A program made the position numbers and the translations under genes. The notes under the pieces were generated by a model. That model did no database searches and was not told the DNA's origin. It saw nothing but the letters and a program-made list of their open reading frames with translations. A stretch of DNA of 48,564 bases from a virus, in IMG/VR virus record IMGVR_UViG_3300032246_000739, positions 1 through 48,564 of that record, one strand, 5' to 3'. The first letter of the stretch is position 1, and each line of letters begins with the position of its first letter. This document shows positions 21,653 through 27,808 of the stretch, one piece after another.

Positions 21653-21997
21653 TTAACGATAGTCCGTTGAGTGTTTGTTGCCTTTGGATTTGTTGCATAA
21701 CCCACACAAAGGCTGTAAATTTTCAATGGCCAACGCCAGCTCGGGAAAAAACTTACGCGGTTTGACGTGATCGAAGTTGATCGGGAACTTGCGACTATTT
21801 TCCCTGCCGCACTTGCAACAGATCAAGCCGTAGCGTTCAGCAGCCAGCTTGCGTAGAGCCCGCCACTCCGGCGTGTAAAGGAAGGGGTCGGAGGTCTTGC
21901 GTAAAGCGTCGGCCACCTCGTTATCGGAAAGCGCAGATGCTTTGATTGCCCACGATGTCTTCATTGCTTTGCGCTTTAGTAACTTGACGGTGTTCAT
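21653..21997 (-). CDS. HNH endonuclease
   Basis: A 114-residue HNH enzyme. Treble-clef zinc ligands are in ICCKCGRE (C60/C63) and PLCGLCNKSKG (C98/C101). The catalytic DHV (76-78), a central Asn (IENLQPL) and a late His (NKHSTD) complete the beta-beta-alpha metal site. Such phage HNH proteins nick DNA, for packaging, mobility or recombination. It is monocistronic on the minus strand, convergent with the early operon and downstream of about 700 bases without genes. The start at 21997 has a poor Shine-Dalgarno; Met12 is an alternative. Confidence 0.85.
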   Translation of the reverse strand: MNTVKLLKRKAMKTSWAIKASALSDNEVADALRKTSDPFLYTPEWRALRKLAAERYGLICCKCGRENSRKFPINFDHVKPRKFFPELALAIENLQPLCGLCNKSKGNKHSTDYR

Positions 21998-22017
21998 GAT
22001 TTACATCATTGGTGGGT

Positions 22018-22072
22018 GGTTAGGCTCGGCTGGACATGGCATTGCCTACGGGAACCGAATCCCGTTTGGCAA
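22018..22072 (+). repeat. Short GGNNN pentamer run plus hairpin
   Basis: GGTTA GGCTC GGCTG GACAT is followed by GGCAT in 5-base phase (22018-22042). A hairpin comes next: TTGCC-T-ACGGGA-accgaa-TCCCGT-TT-GGCAA (22042-22072), 11 bp in two segments. The layout repeats in miniature the pentamer-plus-hairpin design at 23195-23692. Confidence 0.5.
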
Positions 22073-22385
22073 CATTCCACATCACCGGAGCCGTAGCTGA
22101 GTATCGTGTGGGGTGAACCTATTCCAGCTCGTTCACCTTCAGGCGCTTTCCGTTGACTGGCAACGTCTAGCATGGCCGCCCGACCTGACGCCGTCACCCG
22201 CAGATTGAACCACGGACACCGCCAGTGTCATCCCCATTTGCGCCTGCATCTTCTGTGCGCTCTCGCCCCAAATCAGAACGTAGTAGGACTGGTGGACTGC
22301 GCTCTACACCTTACGGCTTCCAACGCTTCCCTCATGCCAGCCCAAAACCCGATAGACCTTTGGAGCCAGTTGAAGTAGGGAGATA
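22073..22385. other. Gene-free stretch
   Basis: No convincing gene on either strand. The small open frames here lack ribosome binding sites and sensible composition. Short inverted repeats such as GACAC/GTGTC near 22217 and GACG/CGTC near 22189 suggest a structured transcript. On the minus strand it would be read after the small-RNA terminator at 22386-22406. Confidence 0.4.
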
Positions 22386-22491
22386 CAAAACAAAAAGCCG
22401 TTTACAACTGCCCTCGGTGAGAACCCTAAAGTAAATACCAAGGGCGAGAGCATGTGTAAACGGCTTCAATTTTGTCGCTTCTCACGGCAAC
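22386..22491 (-). ncRNA. Candidate small RNA of about 105 nt
   Basis: It begins about seven bases after a consensus -10 and ends in a U-rich run. The RNA has a long closing stem, AAGCCGTTTACA (minus strand, from 22466) pairing perfectly with TGTAAACGGCTT (ending at 22395). Inside it is GCCCT/AGGGC. TTTTTGTTTTG follows the outer stem as an intrinsic terminator. No open frame fits. Target unknown. It could regulate the HNH gene region or host RNAs. Confidence 0.6.
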
Positions 22492-22497
22492 GGTTCC

Positions 22498-22528
22498 ATT
22501 ATAACCATACCGGAGCGTTGAGTGTCAA
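22498..22528 (-). promoter_or_regulatory. Promoter of the candidate small RNA
   Basis: Minus strand has exact TTGACA (22523-22528) and exact TATAAT (22498-22503). The spacer is 19 bases, two longer than ideal. It would fire into the structured RNA at 22491-22386. Confidence 0.55.
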
Positions 22529-22726
22529 CACATTTCAAAAAGTATCAAGGTACGTCTCGGCGGGAAAACCGACACGGTGTCGGATTTGAAGTCAGTGGCT
22601 CACATAAAGCAGTGTGTTTTCAAAACCGATTAGCCGCAGCGGCGCTAACCCGCTGCACCACCAACACGGCTGGGGACTAATCATGGATGAACCCATATAG
22701 TCGTCAATCCCCATGCGTCTTGGTAG
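22529..22726. other. Gene-free stretch with weak tRNA-like features
   Basis: No gene seen. It contains the small palindrome CCGAC-acggt-GTCGG (22569-22583). On the minus strand a 7-bp helix GTGTTGG/CCGACAC encloses a D-arm-like segment, but a proper T-arm is missing, so no tRNA is called. Confidence 0.4.
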
Positions 22727-22754
22727 AAAAAACTCCCACGTCTAAGGTGGGAGT
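22727..22754 (-). terminator. Intrinsic terminator after the VRR/resolvase-like gene
   Basis: Minus strand reads ACTCCCAC-cttagac-GTGGGAGT followed by TTTTT. It is an 8-bp perfect stem with a U-tract, about 48 bases past the stop at 22802. Confidence 0.85.
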
Positions 22755-22801
22755 AAAACTCAACCGGAGTACCATGAAACAACCGAAGTTGCAGGGCAAT
22801 C

Positions 22802-23086
22802 TTACACGCAAGATTTTAACAAAGCAAGCGCATCTTCCGGCCCTAGCACTATGTGTAAGTTGTTTCCGGGCCACGAGTCATGAAACTTTTTTTCGGCCGG
22901 CGACAGCTCTCGCGCAGATGGTGGTTTTTTTCCGTCTTTCACTTCCAGCAAGAGAGTGTTGCCTCTGTACCACACAAGCAAATCAAACGTTCCGCCGTCG
23001 TTGATCTTTTTTACGAACGCACCGCACGCCTCAAGGGCGCTCACGATCTGGTCTTCGTTGGCATCTCTGCGTGCTGCAAGTCTCAT
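22802..23086 (-). CDS. PD-(D/E)XK nuclease (VRR-NUC / resolvase-like)
   Basis: A 94-residue single-domain nuclease. DANEDQIVSALEACGA is followed by GTFDLLVWYRGNTLLLEVKD, which holds the catalytic Asp and E-x-K of the PD-(D/E)XK fold. LSPAEKKFHDSWPGNNLHIV comes after. This phage family is related to VRR-NUC and Holliday-junction-resolvase-like enzymes and probably trims or resolves branched DNA. It stands alone on the minus strand, divergent from the recombination operon and closed by its own terminator. ATG at 23086 after AGGACAAACCCT. Confidence 0.8.
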   Translation of the reverse strand: MRLAARRDANEDQIVSALEACGAFVKKINDGGTFDLLVWYRGNTLLLEVKDGKKPPSARELSPAEKKFHDSWPGNNLHIVLGPEDALALLKSCV

Positions 23087-23133
23087 AGGGTTTGTCCTAA
23101 GTAAATATTTTGCAAAACATATTGTATCGGGTG

Positions 23134-23163
23134 TTGACGAACCTGATATGTAGTAGGTACAAT
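23134..23163 (+). promoter_or_regulatory. Sigma70-type promoter of the recombination operon / pentamer RNA
   Basis: TTGACG (23134-23139) and TACAAT (23158-23163) are 18 bases apart. ACCTGAT occurs at 23141 and again near 23176, so a regulator could sit over the promoter and start site. Transcription would begin near 23170, 25 bases before the first pentamer array. Confidence 0.65.
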
Positions 23164-23194
23164 AGAGTCCAACCTACCTGATGTATTTAAAAGA

Positions 23195-23279
23195 GGTTTG
23201 GTTCGGCTCGGATGGGTGGTGAGAGGCGCGATAAGGCGAGGACAGGTTAGGTCGGGTCAGGTGAGGTGCGGCGTGGACT
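23195..23279 (+). repeat. Pentamer array A (17 units)
   Basis: Starts GGTTT GGTTC GGCTC GGATG and ends GGTGC GGCGT GGACT. Only TGAGA and GATAA break the GG rule. The phase is kept through the exceptions. Confidence 0.8.
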
Positions 23280-23325
23280 GCTTGCAGTCGATAGGGCATT
23301 TAACAAAGTGCTCCTTCGAGTGTGA

Positions 23326-23395
23326 GGCGGGCACCGGCAGACTTCGGTCGGGCGGGGCCGGGAAAGGCTCGGAGAGGCGGGGTTAGGCAAGGGCT
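23326..23395 (+). repeat. Pentamer array B (14 units)
   Basis: Follows cassette 1 (hairpins at 23277-23288 and 23294-23313). GCACC and ACTTC are the exceptions. It ends GGTTA GGCAA GGGCT, identical to the end of array C. Confidence 0.8.
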
Positions 23396-23448
23396 GTTTA
23401 CAGCGGGATGGTTTCTCACAAGAGATCATTTCGGTGGCAACACCAAGT

Positions 23449-23528
23449 GGTTTGCTTCGGCGCGATGCGGACAGGCTCGGCCGGGCAAGGTGTAGAGAGG
23501 TCGGGAAGGCTCCGGTTAGGCAAGGGCT
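23449..23528 (+). repeat. Pentamer array C (16 units)
   Basis: Follows cassette 2 (first hairpin 23393-23404). GCTTC, GATGC, AGAGA and GCTCC deviate but keep the 5-base register. It ends GGTTA GGCAA GGGCT. Confidence 0.8.
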
Positions 23529-23576
23529 GCATGCAGTCGATAGGGCATTGGAAACAGTGCCACTTCGAGTGTTTAT

Positions 23577-23636
23577 GGAGATGCCGGGATTGGCGGGGAC
23601 TGGCATGGAAAGGTAGAGTCCGGCAAGGTAAGGGCT
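23577..23636 (+). repeat. Pentamer array D (12 units)
   Basis: Follows cassette 3, whose second stem GGCATTG/CAGTGCC closes a GAAA tetraloop (23544-23561). TGCCG and AGTCC deviate. It ends GGCAA GGTAA GGGCT and runs into cassette 4. Confidence 0.8.
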
Positions 23637-23712
23637 GCATGCAGCGGGATGACTCTTCAATGAGGTGTCATTTCGATGCAAAAGGTTGCATCAATTAACT
23701 CAAAGGAAAATC

Positions 23713-24282
23713 ATGAAATCAATTGCTATTCGTATTACAGGCAAAGCGCCTTTTCTTATGCACTCGGATCGGTTCGCCAATCCGCTTGACCCTTTGGCCA
23801 AGGCTCACAAAGAGCTGACTGGCAAGCGCAAGAAGACAGACGATGACCATGTGGCCATTGCTCGCAGTGAGTTTATTGGCGGGTGCTATTGGAACAAACA
23901 GTCGGGCTTCTTCTTGCCGGCGCAGAACCTTGATGCCTGCCTGATTAACGCGGCCAAGTTGCAGAAGCTGGGCGTCAAGTTCAAGCAGGGCGTGCAGGTT
24001 GTGGAAGACGAGCTGACGTTTATTGGGTACGAGAACAAGAACCCAGACCAGCTCTGGGAGAACCCGGATTACATTGACTGCCGTGGCGTTAAGGTTGGGA
24101 CCGCAAAGATCATGCGCTACCGCCCTATATTTCGTCGCTGGAGCATGAACGCAACCATTGCTGTGAACGAAGAGGTGGTGAACATCAACGAGGTCAAGAA
24201 GGCCGTGACAGATGCCGGCGCTTTGATTGGCTTGGGCGATTACCGTCCACGCTTTGGTCGTTTCACAGTGGAATTTGTCTAA
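23713..24282 (+). CDS. Possible RAMP/Cas7-like RNA-binding protein
   Basis: A 189-residue protein, start chosen at ATG after AAAGGAAAATC. The N-terminal strand IAIRITGKAPFLMHS resembles the first strand of Cas7/RAMP-type RRM folds. LPAQNLDACLINAAK would be the first helix, MRYRPIFRRWSMNATIAVN the later strands, and the C-terminus GALIGLGDYRPRFGRFTVEF (168-187) resembles the glycine-rich loop before the last strand in RAMP proteins. It is the first gene after the pentamer RNA and shares its transcript. I see no catalytic residues. It could equally be an undescribed recombination accessory protein; the RAMP reading is by pattern only. Confidence 0.5.
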   Translation: MKSIAIRITGKAPFLMHSDRFANPLDPLAKAHKELTGKRKKTDDDHVAIARSEFIGGCYWNKQSGFFLPAQNLDACLINAAKLQKLGVKFKQGVQVVEDELTFIGYENKNPDQLWENPDYIDCRGVKVGTAKIMRYRPIFRRWSMNATIAVNEEVVNINEVKKAVTDAGALIGLGDYRPRFGRFTVEFV

Positions 24283-24752
24283 TGAGCGATACATCACTAT
24301 TCCCAGCATGGAAGCAAGCTGTTCGGACGTTGCTTGGCGAGGGCTTGACCTACGGGTCAGTCGTCAGCCGTAAACGAATTGCAGAGCTGTGCGAAGTGCG
24401 GCCGCCTCAGAGTATTGAAGACGTTCGCAGGCACGACCTTGAGTTGCTCACAGCAATTACTGAGATCAAGGATTCTTTATTGACAGCGCACTGCATGCTG
24501 CTGGTGGCCGATCACAAAGGAAGTTTTATTGTGATTGCCCCCGAGTCGCAGACCAGTTACGCAGTTAACTCTGGTGTCAAAACAATTGGTAAGGAGATGA
24601 GAAAGATGGCTATGGCCGTTAGCTTCACCAAAACTGAATTGTTGACCAACGACGAACGAGCCAAGAATGCAGACGCCCAAGCAAAGATTTCAATGCTATC
24701 GGGAATGATGCGCTCTCAAAACAAAGAACTTCAACAAATTGCGGAGAGGTAA
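24282..24752 (+). CDS. Recombination-operon protein, unknown
   Basis: A 156-residue protein overlapping the previous stop (TAATG). The N-terminal half is helical with LLGEGLTYGSVVSRKRIAEL (possible HTH-like). A strand-rich middle follows (HCMLLVADHKGSFIVIAPES), then a C-terminal helix (RAKNADAQAKISMLSGMMRS). Always-adjacent position suggests cooperation with the 189-residue putative RNA-binding protein. No family recognised. Confidence 0.65.
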   Translation: MSDTSLFPAWKQAVRTLLGEGLTYGSVVSRKRIAELCEVRPPQSIEDVRRHDLELLTAITEIKDSLLTAHCMLLVADHKGSFIVIAPESQTSYAVNSGVKTIGKEMRKMAMAVSFTKTELLTNDERAKNADAQAKISMLSGMMRSQNKELQQIAER

Positions 24753-24757
24753 TTACC

Positions 24758-25018
24758 ATGAAGAAAGAAAATGTTAAGCCTTCTGAAGTTCAGCATGAGC
24801 CAGAAGTTTTGGAAAGGTCAAAGGTTCTTGCTGCTCATTTGGCTGAGCTTCTCTACGCCCAAGAAGAAACCACTCAGGAAAAGATCGTTGCTGCCGGAAT
24901 TGTTTTTTCATCAATGGCTGCTATGCACGGGATACCACTCCCTCACGCAATTAATTTATTGGTTGGCTGCTACGGGCTGGCTGATAATTTCTTTGAAACA
25001 GCGGGGCCGATGCAATGA
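24758..25018 (+). CDS. Small helical protein, unknown
   Basis: An 86-residue, all-helical protein (ERSKVLAAHLAELLYAQEET ... INLLVGCYGLADNFFETAGP). Shine-Dalgarno GAGAGGTAATTACC. Ends in an ATGA overlap with the nuclease gene. No motif beyond helices; possibly a nuclease partner. Confidence 0.65.
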   Translation: MKKENVKPSEVQHEPEVLERSKVLAAHLAELLYAQEETTQEKIVAAGIVFSSMAAMHGIPLPHAINLLVGCYGLADNFFETAGPMQ

Positions 25019-25884
25019 AATTAACCAACAACCTTGGCCTGCCTGACACCTTTGTCAACGCTATCTCCCGGCCCACCTACACCAAGGGTGACGCACAGAT
25101 CAGCGCGACAGAGATACTCAACAGCCCGCGTATCGTGCAGCTCAAGCGAAAGCATTGGGACGATCTTGAAGAAGACGCAGCCGACATGGTCTGGTCACTC
25201 TTTGGCTCGGCCGTCCACGAAGTCTTGCAACACGGCAAGGATGACCACCACATTGTGGAGGAGCGCATCCACACCGAGTATTTGGGCTGGAAGATCAGCG
25301 GCGCTATCGACCTGCAAGAAGTCTATGACGACGGTGTTGTCATCAGCGACTACAAGGTCACCAGCGCATGGGCTGTGATGAATGAAAAGGCTGATTGGCA
25401 CAACCAGTTGAACCTGTACGGCTGGCTTGTCGAGCGCGTCAAAAAGCAAAAGGTTAAATCCTTGCAGATCATAGCCATCGTTCGAGACTGGTCACGCCGT
25501 GATGCAGCCACACGCGAGGGCTATCCCAAAGCGCCAGTGACCGTTATCGAGTTGCCATTGTGGTCATACGCTGATCGTGAAATCTATATCGCCAAACGTT
25601 TAACGCTGCACAATGATGCGTTCTTTGCCGTACATACAGGGCACGGTATGCCTGAGTGCTCAGCCGAAGAGATGTGGGAGAAGCCCACCATGTACGCAGT
25701 GATGAAGGAAGGCGGCAAGCGCGCCAAGAGCGTTCACATTAACAAGGCAGAGGCTGAAGTGGCCATGCCTTCAACAGGGTACTTTATCGAGGTACGTGAG
25801 GGTGACAGGACTCGTTGCTCTGGCTTTTGTCAGGTCAACAAGCAATGTGACCAATATCAAAAATATCTTTCAACCAAGGAGTAA
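25015..25884 (+). CDS. RecB/Cas4-like PD-(D/E)XK exonuclease
   Basis: A 289-residue nuclease of the RecB-nuclease (PDDEXK_1) type. Motifs are GSAVHEVLQHG (His68), ISGAIDLQEVYDDGVVISDY with Asp99 and the D-Y-K at 112-114, and Q131-x3-Y135 (QLNLYGWL). A C-terminal Cys run, RCSGFCQVNKQCDQ, could hold an Fe-S cluster as in Cas4/AddB-type enzymes. It would resect double-stranded ends so that the downstream ERF annealing protein can act, an exonuclease-annealase pair like lambda Exo/Beta. ATGA-coupled to the preceding gene. Confidence 0.8.
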   Translation: MKLTNNLGLPDTFVNAISRPTYTKGDAQISATEILNSPRIVQLKRKHWDDLEEDAADMVWSLFGSAVHEVLQHGKDDHHIVEERIHTEYLGWKISGAIDLQEVYDDGVVISDYKVTSAWAVMNEKADWHNQLNLYGWLVERVKKQKVKSLQIIAIVRDWSRRDAATREGYPKAPVTVIELPLWSYADREIYIAKRLTLHNDAFFAVHTGHGMPECSAEEMWEKPTMYAVMKEGGKRAKSVHINKAEAEVAMPSTGYFIEVREGDRTRCSGFCQVNKQCDQYQKYLSTKE

Positions 25885-25886
25885 TC

Positions 25887-26114
25887 GTGTTCATATCAAA
25901 CAAAGAAAAAATTAATCTTCAGGCAAGAGTTGAGGCGCTTGAAATGCGAGTAGACCAATTTAGCCGAAGCCTCAATGCCGTGCTGGATAAACTGACCAGC
26001 CCGGTAGAGAGCTCGGAAAAACTTACCAAGGCCAAACGAGAAAAACGTAATGCGTATGCGAGCGCGTATTACTACAGGAAGAAAGCCGAGAAGGCAGCAC
26101 AACAAAAGGAATAA
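25887..26114 (+). CDS. Small coiled-coil protein with basic tail (GTG start)
   Basis: A 75-residue protein starting at GTG, preceded by AAGGAGTAATC. Residues 8-40 form a coiled coil (LQARVEALEMRVDQFSRSLN). The C-terminal half is Lys/Arg/Tyr-rich (REKRNAYASAYYYRKKAEKA), resembling a DNA-binding bZIP-like layout. Role unknown. Confidence 0.6.
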   Translation: MFISNKEKINLQARVEALEMRVDQFSRSLNAVLDKLTSPVESSEKLTKAKREKRNAYASAYYYRKKAEKAAQQKE

Positions 26115-26116
26115 TC

Positions 26117-26314
26117 ATGCGTTTTAAAGAACACATCACCAACTTTGACATCCGGCCCATCAGCGACAGCTTGATGCACGGTCCAATTACAGAAGAGATG
26201 ATTGACTTCATCCTTCAGCGTAACGACGAAAAACGTGAGGCTTCCATTGCTTACCTCGGTGAGAAGTGGTTGCTGCATCCCAATAACAAAAAACAACGCA
26301 AGGAAATTCAATGA
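26117..26314 (+). CDS. Small recombination-operon protein, unknown
   Basis: A 65-residue protein (MRFKEHITNFDIRPISDSLM ... YLGEKWLLHPNNKKQRKEIQ), tightly spaced after the previous stop and ATGA-coupled to the ERF gene. Basic C-terminus. No family recognised. Confidence 0.6.
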   Translation: MRFKEHITNFDIRPISDSLMHGPITEEMIDFILQRNDEKREASIAYLGEKWLLHPNNKKQRKEIQ

Positions 26315-26997
26315 CCGTTCACAAGAAACTGATGCAAGCTCGCGTCGAACTGCAAGGCACTCAGCTCAAGAAGTCTGGCCACAACAAGTTTGCAGGCTAC
26401 AACTACTTTGAGCTGGGCGACTTCTTGCCCACCATCCAGACCATCTTTAACAGGATTGGCTTGTGCGGGGTAGTGTCTTACACCGCAGAGATGGCAACCC
26501 TGACAGTCGTGGACACCGAAGATGGCACGATCCTGCTCATTACCAGTCCGATGGCCGAAGCAAGCCTGAAGGGGGTTCACCCTATTCAGAATCTGGGTGC
26601 TGTGGAAACCTACCAACGCCGTTACCTTTGGATGACCGCCCTTGAGATCGTAGAGCACGACGTGCTTGATTCCCAGACTCATGAGCCAGCCAAAGCAGCG
26701 CCAAAGCCGGTTTCTTTACCCGCCAAGGCACCGGTAGCCCCAAAGCAGATCGAGGGCAAGGAAGGCCCGTGGTATCTCAAAGTGACTGCGAACCCAGAAG
26801 GAAGCTTTGATGACTGGACTAATCTTGTGCAAGACGTTACGCAGATTGCCTTGGATCATGCCGAAAGCGAATCTGACGTAATGGCCATCTTCCGCAACAA
26901 CAAGAACATATTTGACCAAGTCAAACAAAGCGCATCGGCTTACGAATCAATCTTGGCTATGTTTACCGTAGCTAAAAATCAATTTAAAAAGGACTAA
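26311..26997 (+). CDS. ERF-family single-strand annealing protein
   Basis: A 228-residue ERF recombinase. Family blocks are KSGHNKFAGYNYFELGDFLP near residue 22-41, FNRIGLCGVVSYTAEMATLT, and the hallmark GAVETYQRRYLWMTALEIVE. A Pro/Ala/Lys linker and a helical C-terminal domain follow. It anneals complementary single strands during recombination-dependent replication and genome circularisation. It sits between the RecB-like exonuclease and SSB genes, the functional trio. Start overlaps the previous stop (ATGA). Confidence 0.9.
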   Translation: MTVHKKLMQARVELQGTQLKKSGHNKFAGYNYFELGDFLPTIQTIFNRIGLCGVVSYTAEMATLTVVDTEDGTILLITSPMAEASLKGVHPIQNLGAVETYQRRYLWMTALEIVEHDVLDSQTHEPAKAAPKPVSLPAKAPVAPKQIEGKEGPWYLKVTANPEGSFDDWTNLVQDVTQIALDHAESESDVMAIFRNNKNIFDQVKQSASAYESILAMFTVAKNQFKKD

Positions 26998-26999
26998 CA

Positions 27000-27380
27000 A
27001 TGAATTCAATTACAGTAGCCGGTACGCTCGGCAAAGACTGCGAACTCAAGCAGACCGCAAACGGCAACACAATTGCCAACTTCTCCGTGGCCGATTCAAT
27101 GGGCCGCGACAAAGGAACGATCTGGTGGAACTGCCAGCTCTGGGGTAAGCGCGCAGAAGCTTTGTCGTCCTATCTCGTTAAAGGTCAGGCCGTCACGGTA
27201 TCTGGCACTGTCACCGAGCGCGAATGGACGGACAAAGAAGGAGCCAAGCGCAAGGCAGTTGAGATCAATGTGAACGACGTGGCCTTACAAGGCGGACGCC
27301 GGGAATCATCAGAGCCTCAGCAGGAGCGCCGCAGCCCCAAGCAGCAGCAAAGCTTTGATGATGCGGATATTCCGTTCTGA
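27000..27380 (+). CDS. ssb: Single-stranded DNA-binding protein
   Basis: A 126-residue OB-fold SSB. Typical strands are NSITVAGTLGKDCELKQ, TIANFSVADSMGRDKGTIWW, LWGKRAEALSSYLVKGQAVT and GTVTEREWTDKEG. A short Gln/Arg linker and the acidic interaction tip DDADIPF follow. That tip is the usual docking signal for host recombination and replication proteins. It coats single strands made by the exonuclease and helicase. It starts two bases after the ERF stop. Confidence 0.95.
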   Translation: MNSITVAGTLGKDCELKQTANGNTIANFSVADSMGRDKGTIWWNCQLWGKRAEALSSYLVKGQAVTVSGTVTEREWTDKEGAKRKAVEINVNDVALQGGRRESSEPQQERRSPKQQQSFDDADIPF

Positions 27381-27382
27381 CC

Positions 27383-27808
27383 ATGACGATCCAAACACTA
27401 CAGTTTGAGGGCGTAAAAATAGCCATGAAGCAGGACAAGACTGGCTATGTTTTAACTCTGAACGTACACCCCGACGAGGTTCCCGAGGCTTTGCTTCGTG
27501 ACTTTGTCGGCGCAAGGTACCAAGTGGTTATGGTTCGTTTGAATGGAGAAGAGCGACCCATTAACAGAGACTCAGAATATTCCCGCGATGCAGTACGTAC
27601 AGCAGGAATACTTTGCCGCGATTCAATGTTTGCCCAGTACTTAATGGATATTGGGCAGATATTTGAAATGACTGAGTCGGCCGTAGTGGCATGGCTGAAA
27701 GAAGAGCTTGAAATTCAATCTCGCTCAGAACTAAAAGAAAACTTTCAAGCTGCCAAGAAATTGCAGTTTGTTATCAAGGAGTACCATTTATGGAAACAAA
27801 GCGTCTGA
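27383..27808 (+). CDS. Conserved phage protein, unknown
   Basis: A 141-residue protein (TLQFEGVKIAMKQDKTGYVL, NVHPDEVPEALLRDFVGARY, VVMVRLNGEERP), then a helical C-terminal half. This family is common beside phage SSB and recombination genes and has no established activity. Its 3' end overlaps the next gene by 19 bases. Confidence 0.7.
   Translation: MTIQTLQFEGVKIAMKQDKTGYVLTLNVHPDEVPEALLRDFVGARYQVVMVRLNGEERPINRDSEYSRDAVRTAGILCRDSMFAQYLMDIGQIFEMTESAVVAWLKEELEIQSRSELKENFQAAKKLQFVIKEYHLWKQSV

Larger units (their letters stand above)
23195..23692 (+). ncRNA. Structured non-coding RNA: four GGNNN arrays alternating with four hairpin cassettes
   Basis: About 500 transcribed bases between the promoter and the start codon at 23713. 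It consists of arrays A-D (17, 14, 16 and 12 pentamers; 49 of 59 begin GG), each ending in a pentamer of the GG(G/A)CT type that runs into a cassette. Each cassette has a 4-bp hairpin (ACTG/CAGT or GCTG/CAGC) with a variable 4-base loop, a short GAT-containing joint, a second stem of 7-9 bp with a 4-base loop, and a TTCG(A/G) segment. Stems covary between copies. The final cassette ends with GATGCAA-aagg-TTGCATC (23675-23692). The 5-base period excludes a protein-coding origin. Function unknown. It could be a leader bound by a multimeric RNA-binding protein or an independent RNA. Confidence 0.75.

Noticed and set aside
22577-22667. tRNA-like segment on the minus strand (7-bp helix GTGTTGG/CCGACAC, D-arm-like GTGC/GCGC, a TTCAAAT)
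   Set aside because: The TTCAAAT runs straight into the putative acceptor strand, leaving no T-stem, and the anticodon stem has a mismatch. Three partial resemblances are not enough for a tRNA call.
23195-23692. CRISPR array or tandem tRNA cluster
   Set aside because: The cassettes are repeated, but the intervening DNA is itself periodic GGNNN sequence, not unique spacers, and no acceptor or T-arm features are present.
23198-23698. Open frames of 60-144 codons on both strands across the pentamer region
   Set aside because: They arise because GG-rich 5-base units avoid stop codons. No ribosome binding sites, no normal composition, and the 5-base period is incompatible with coding selection.
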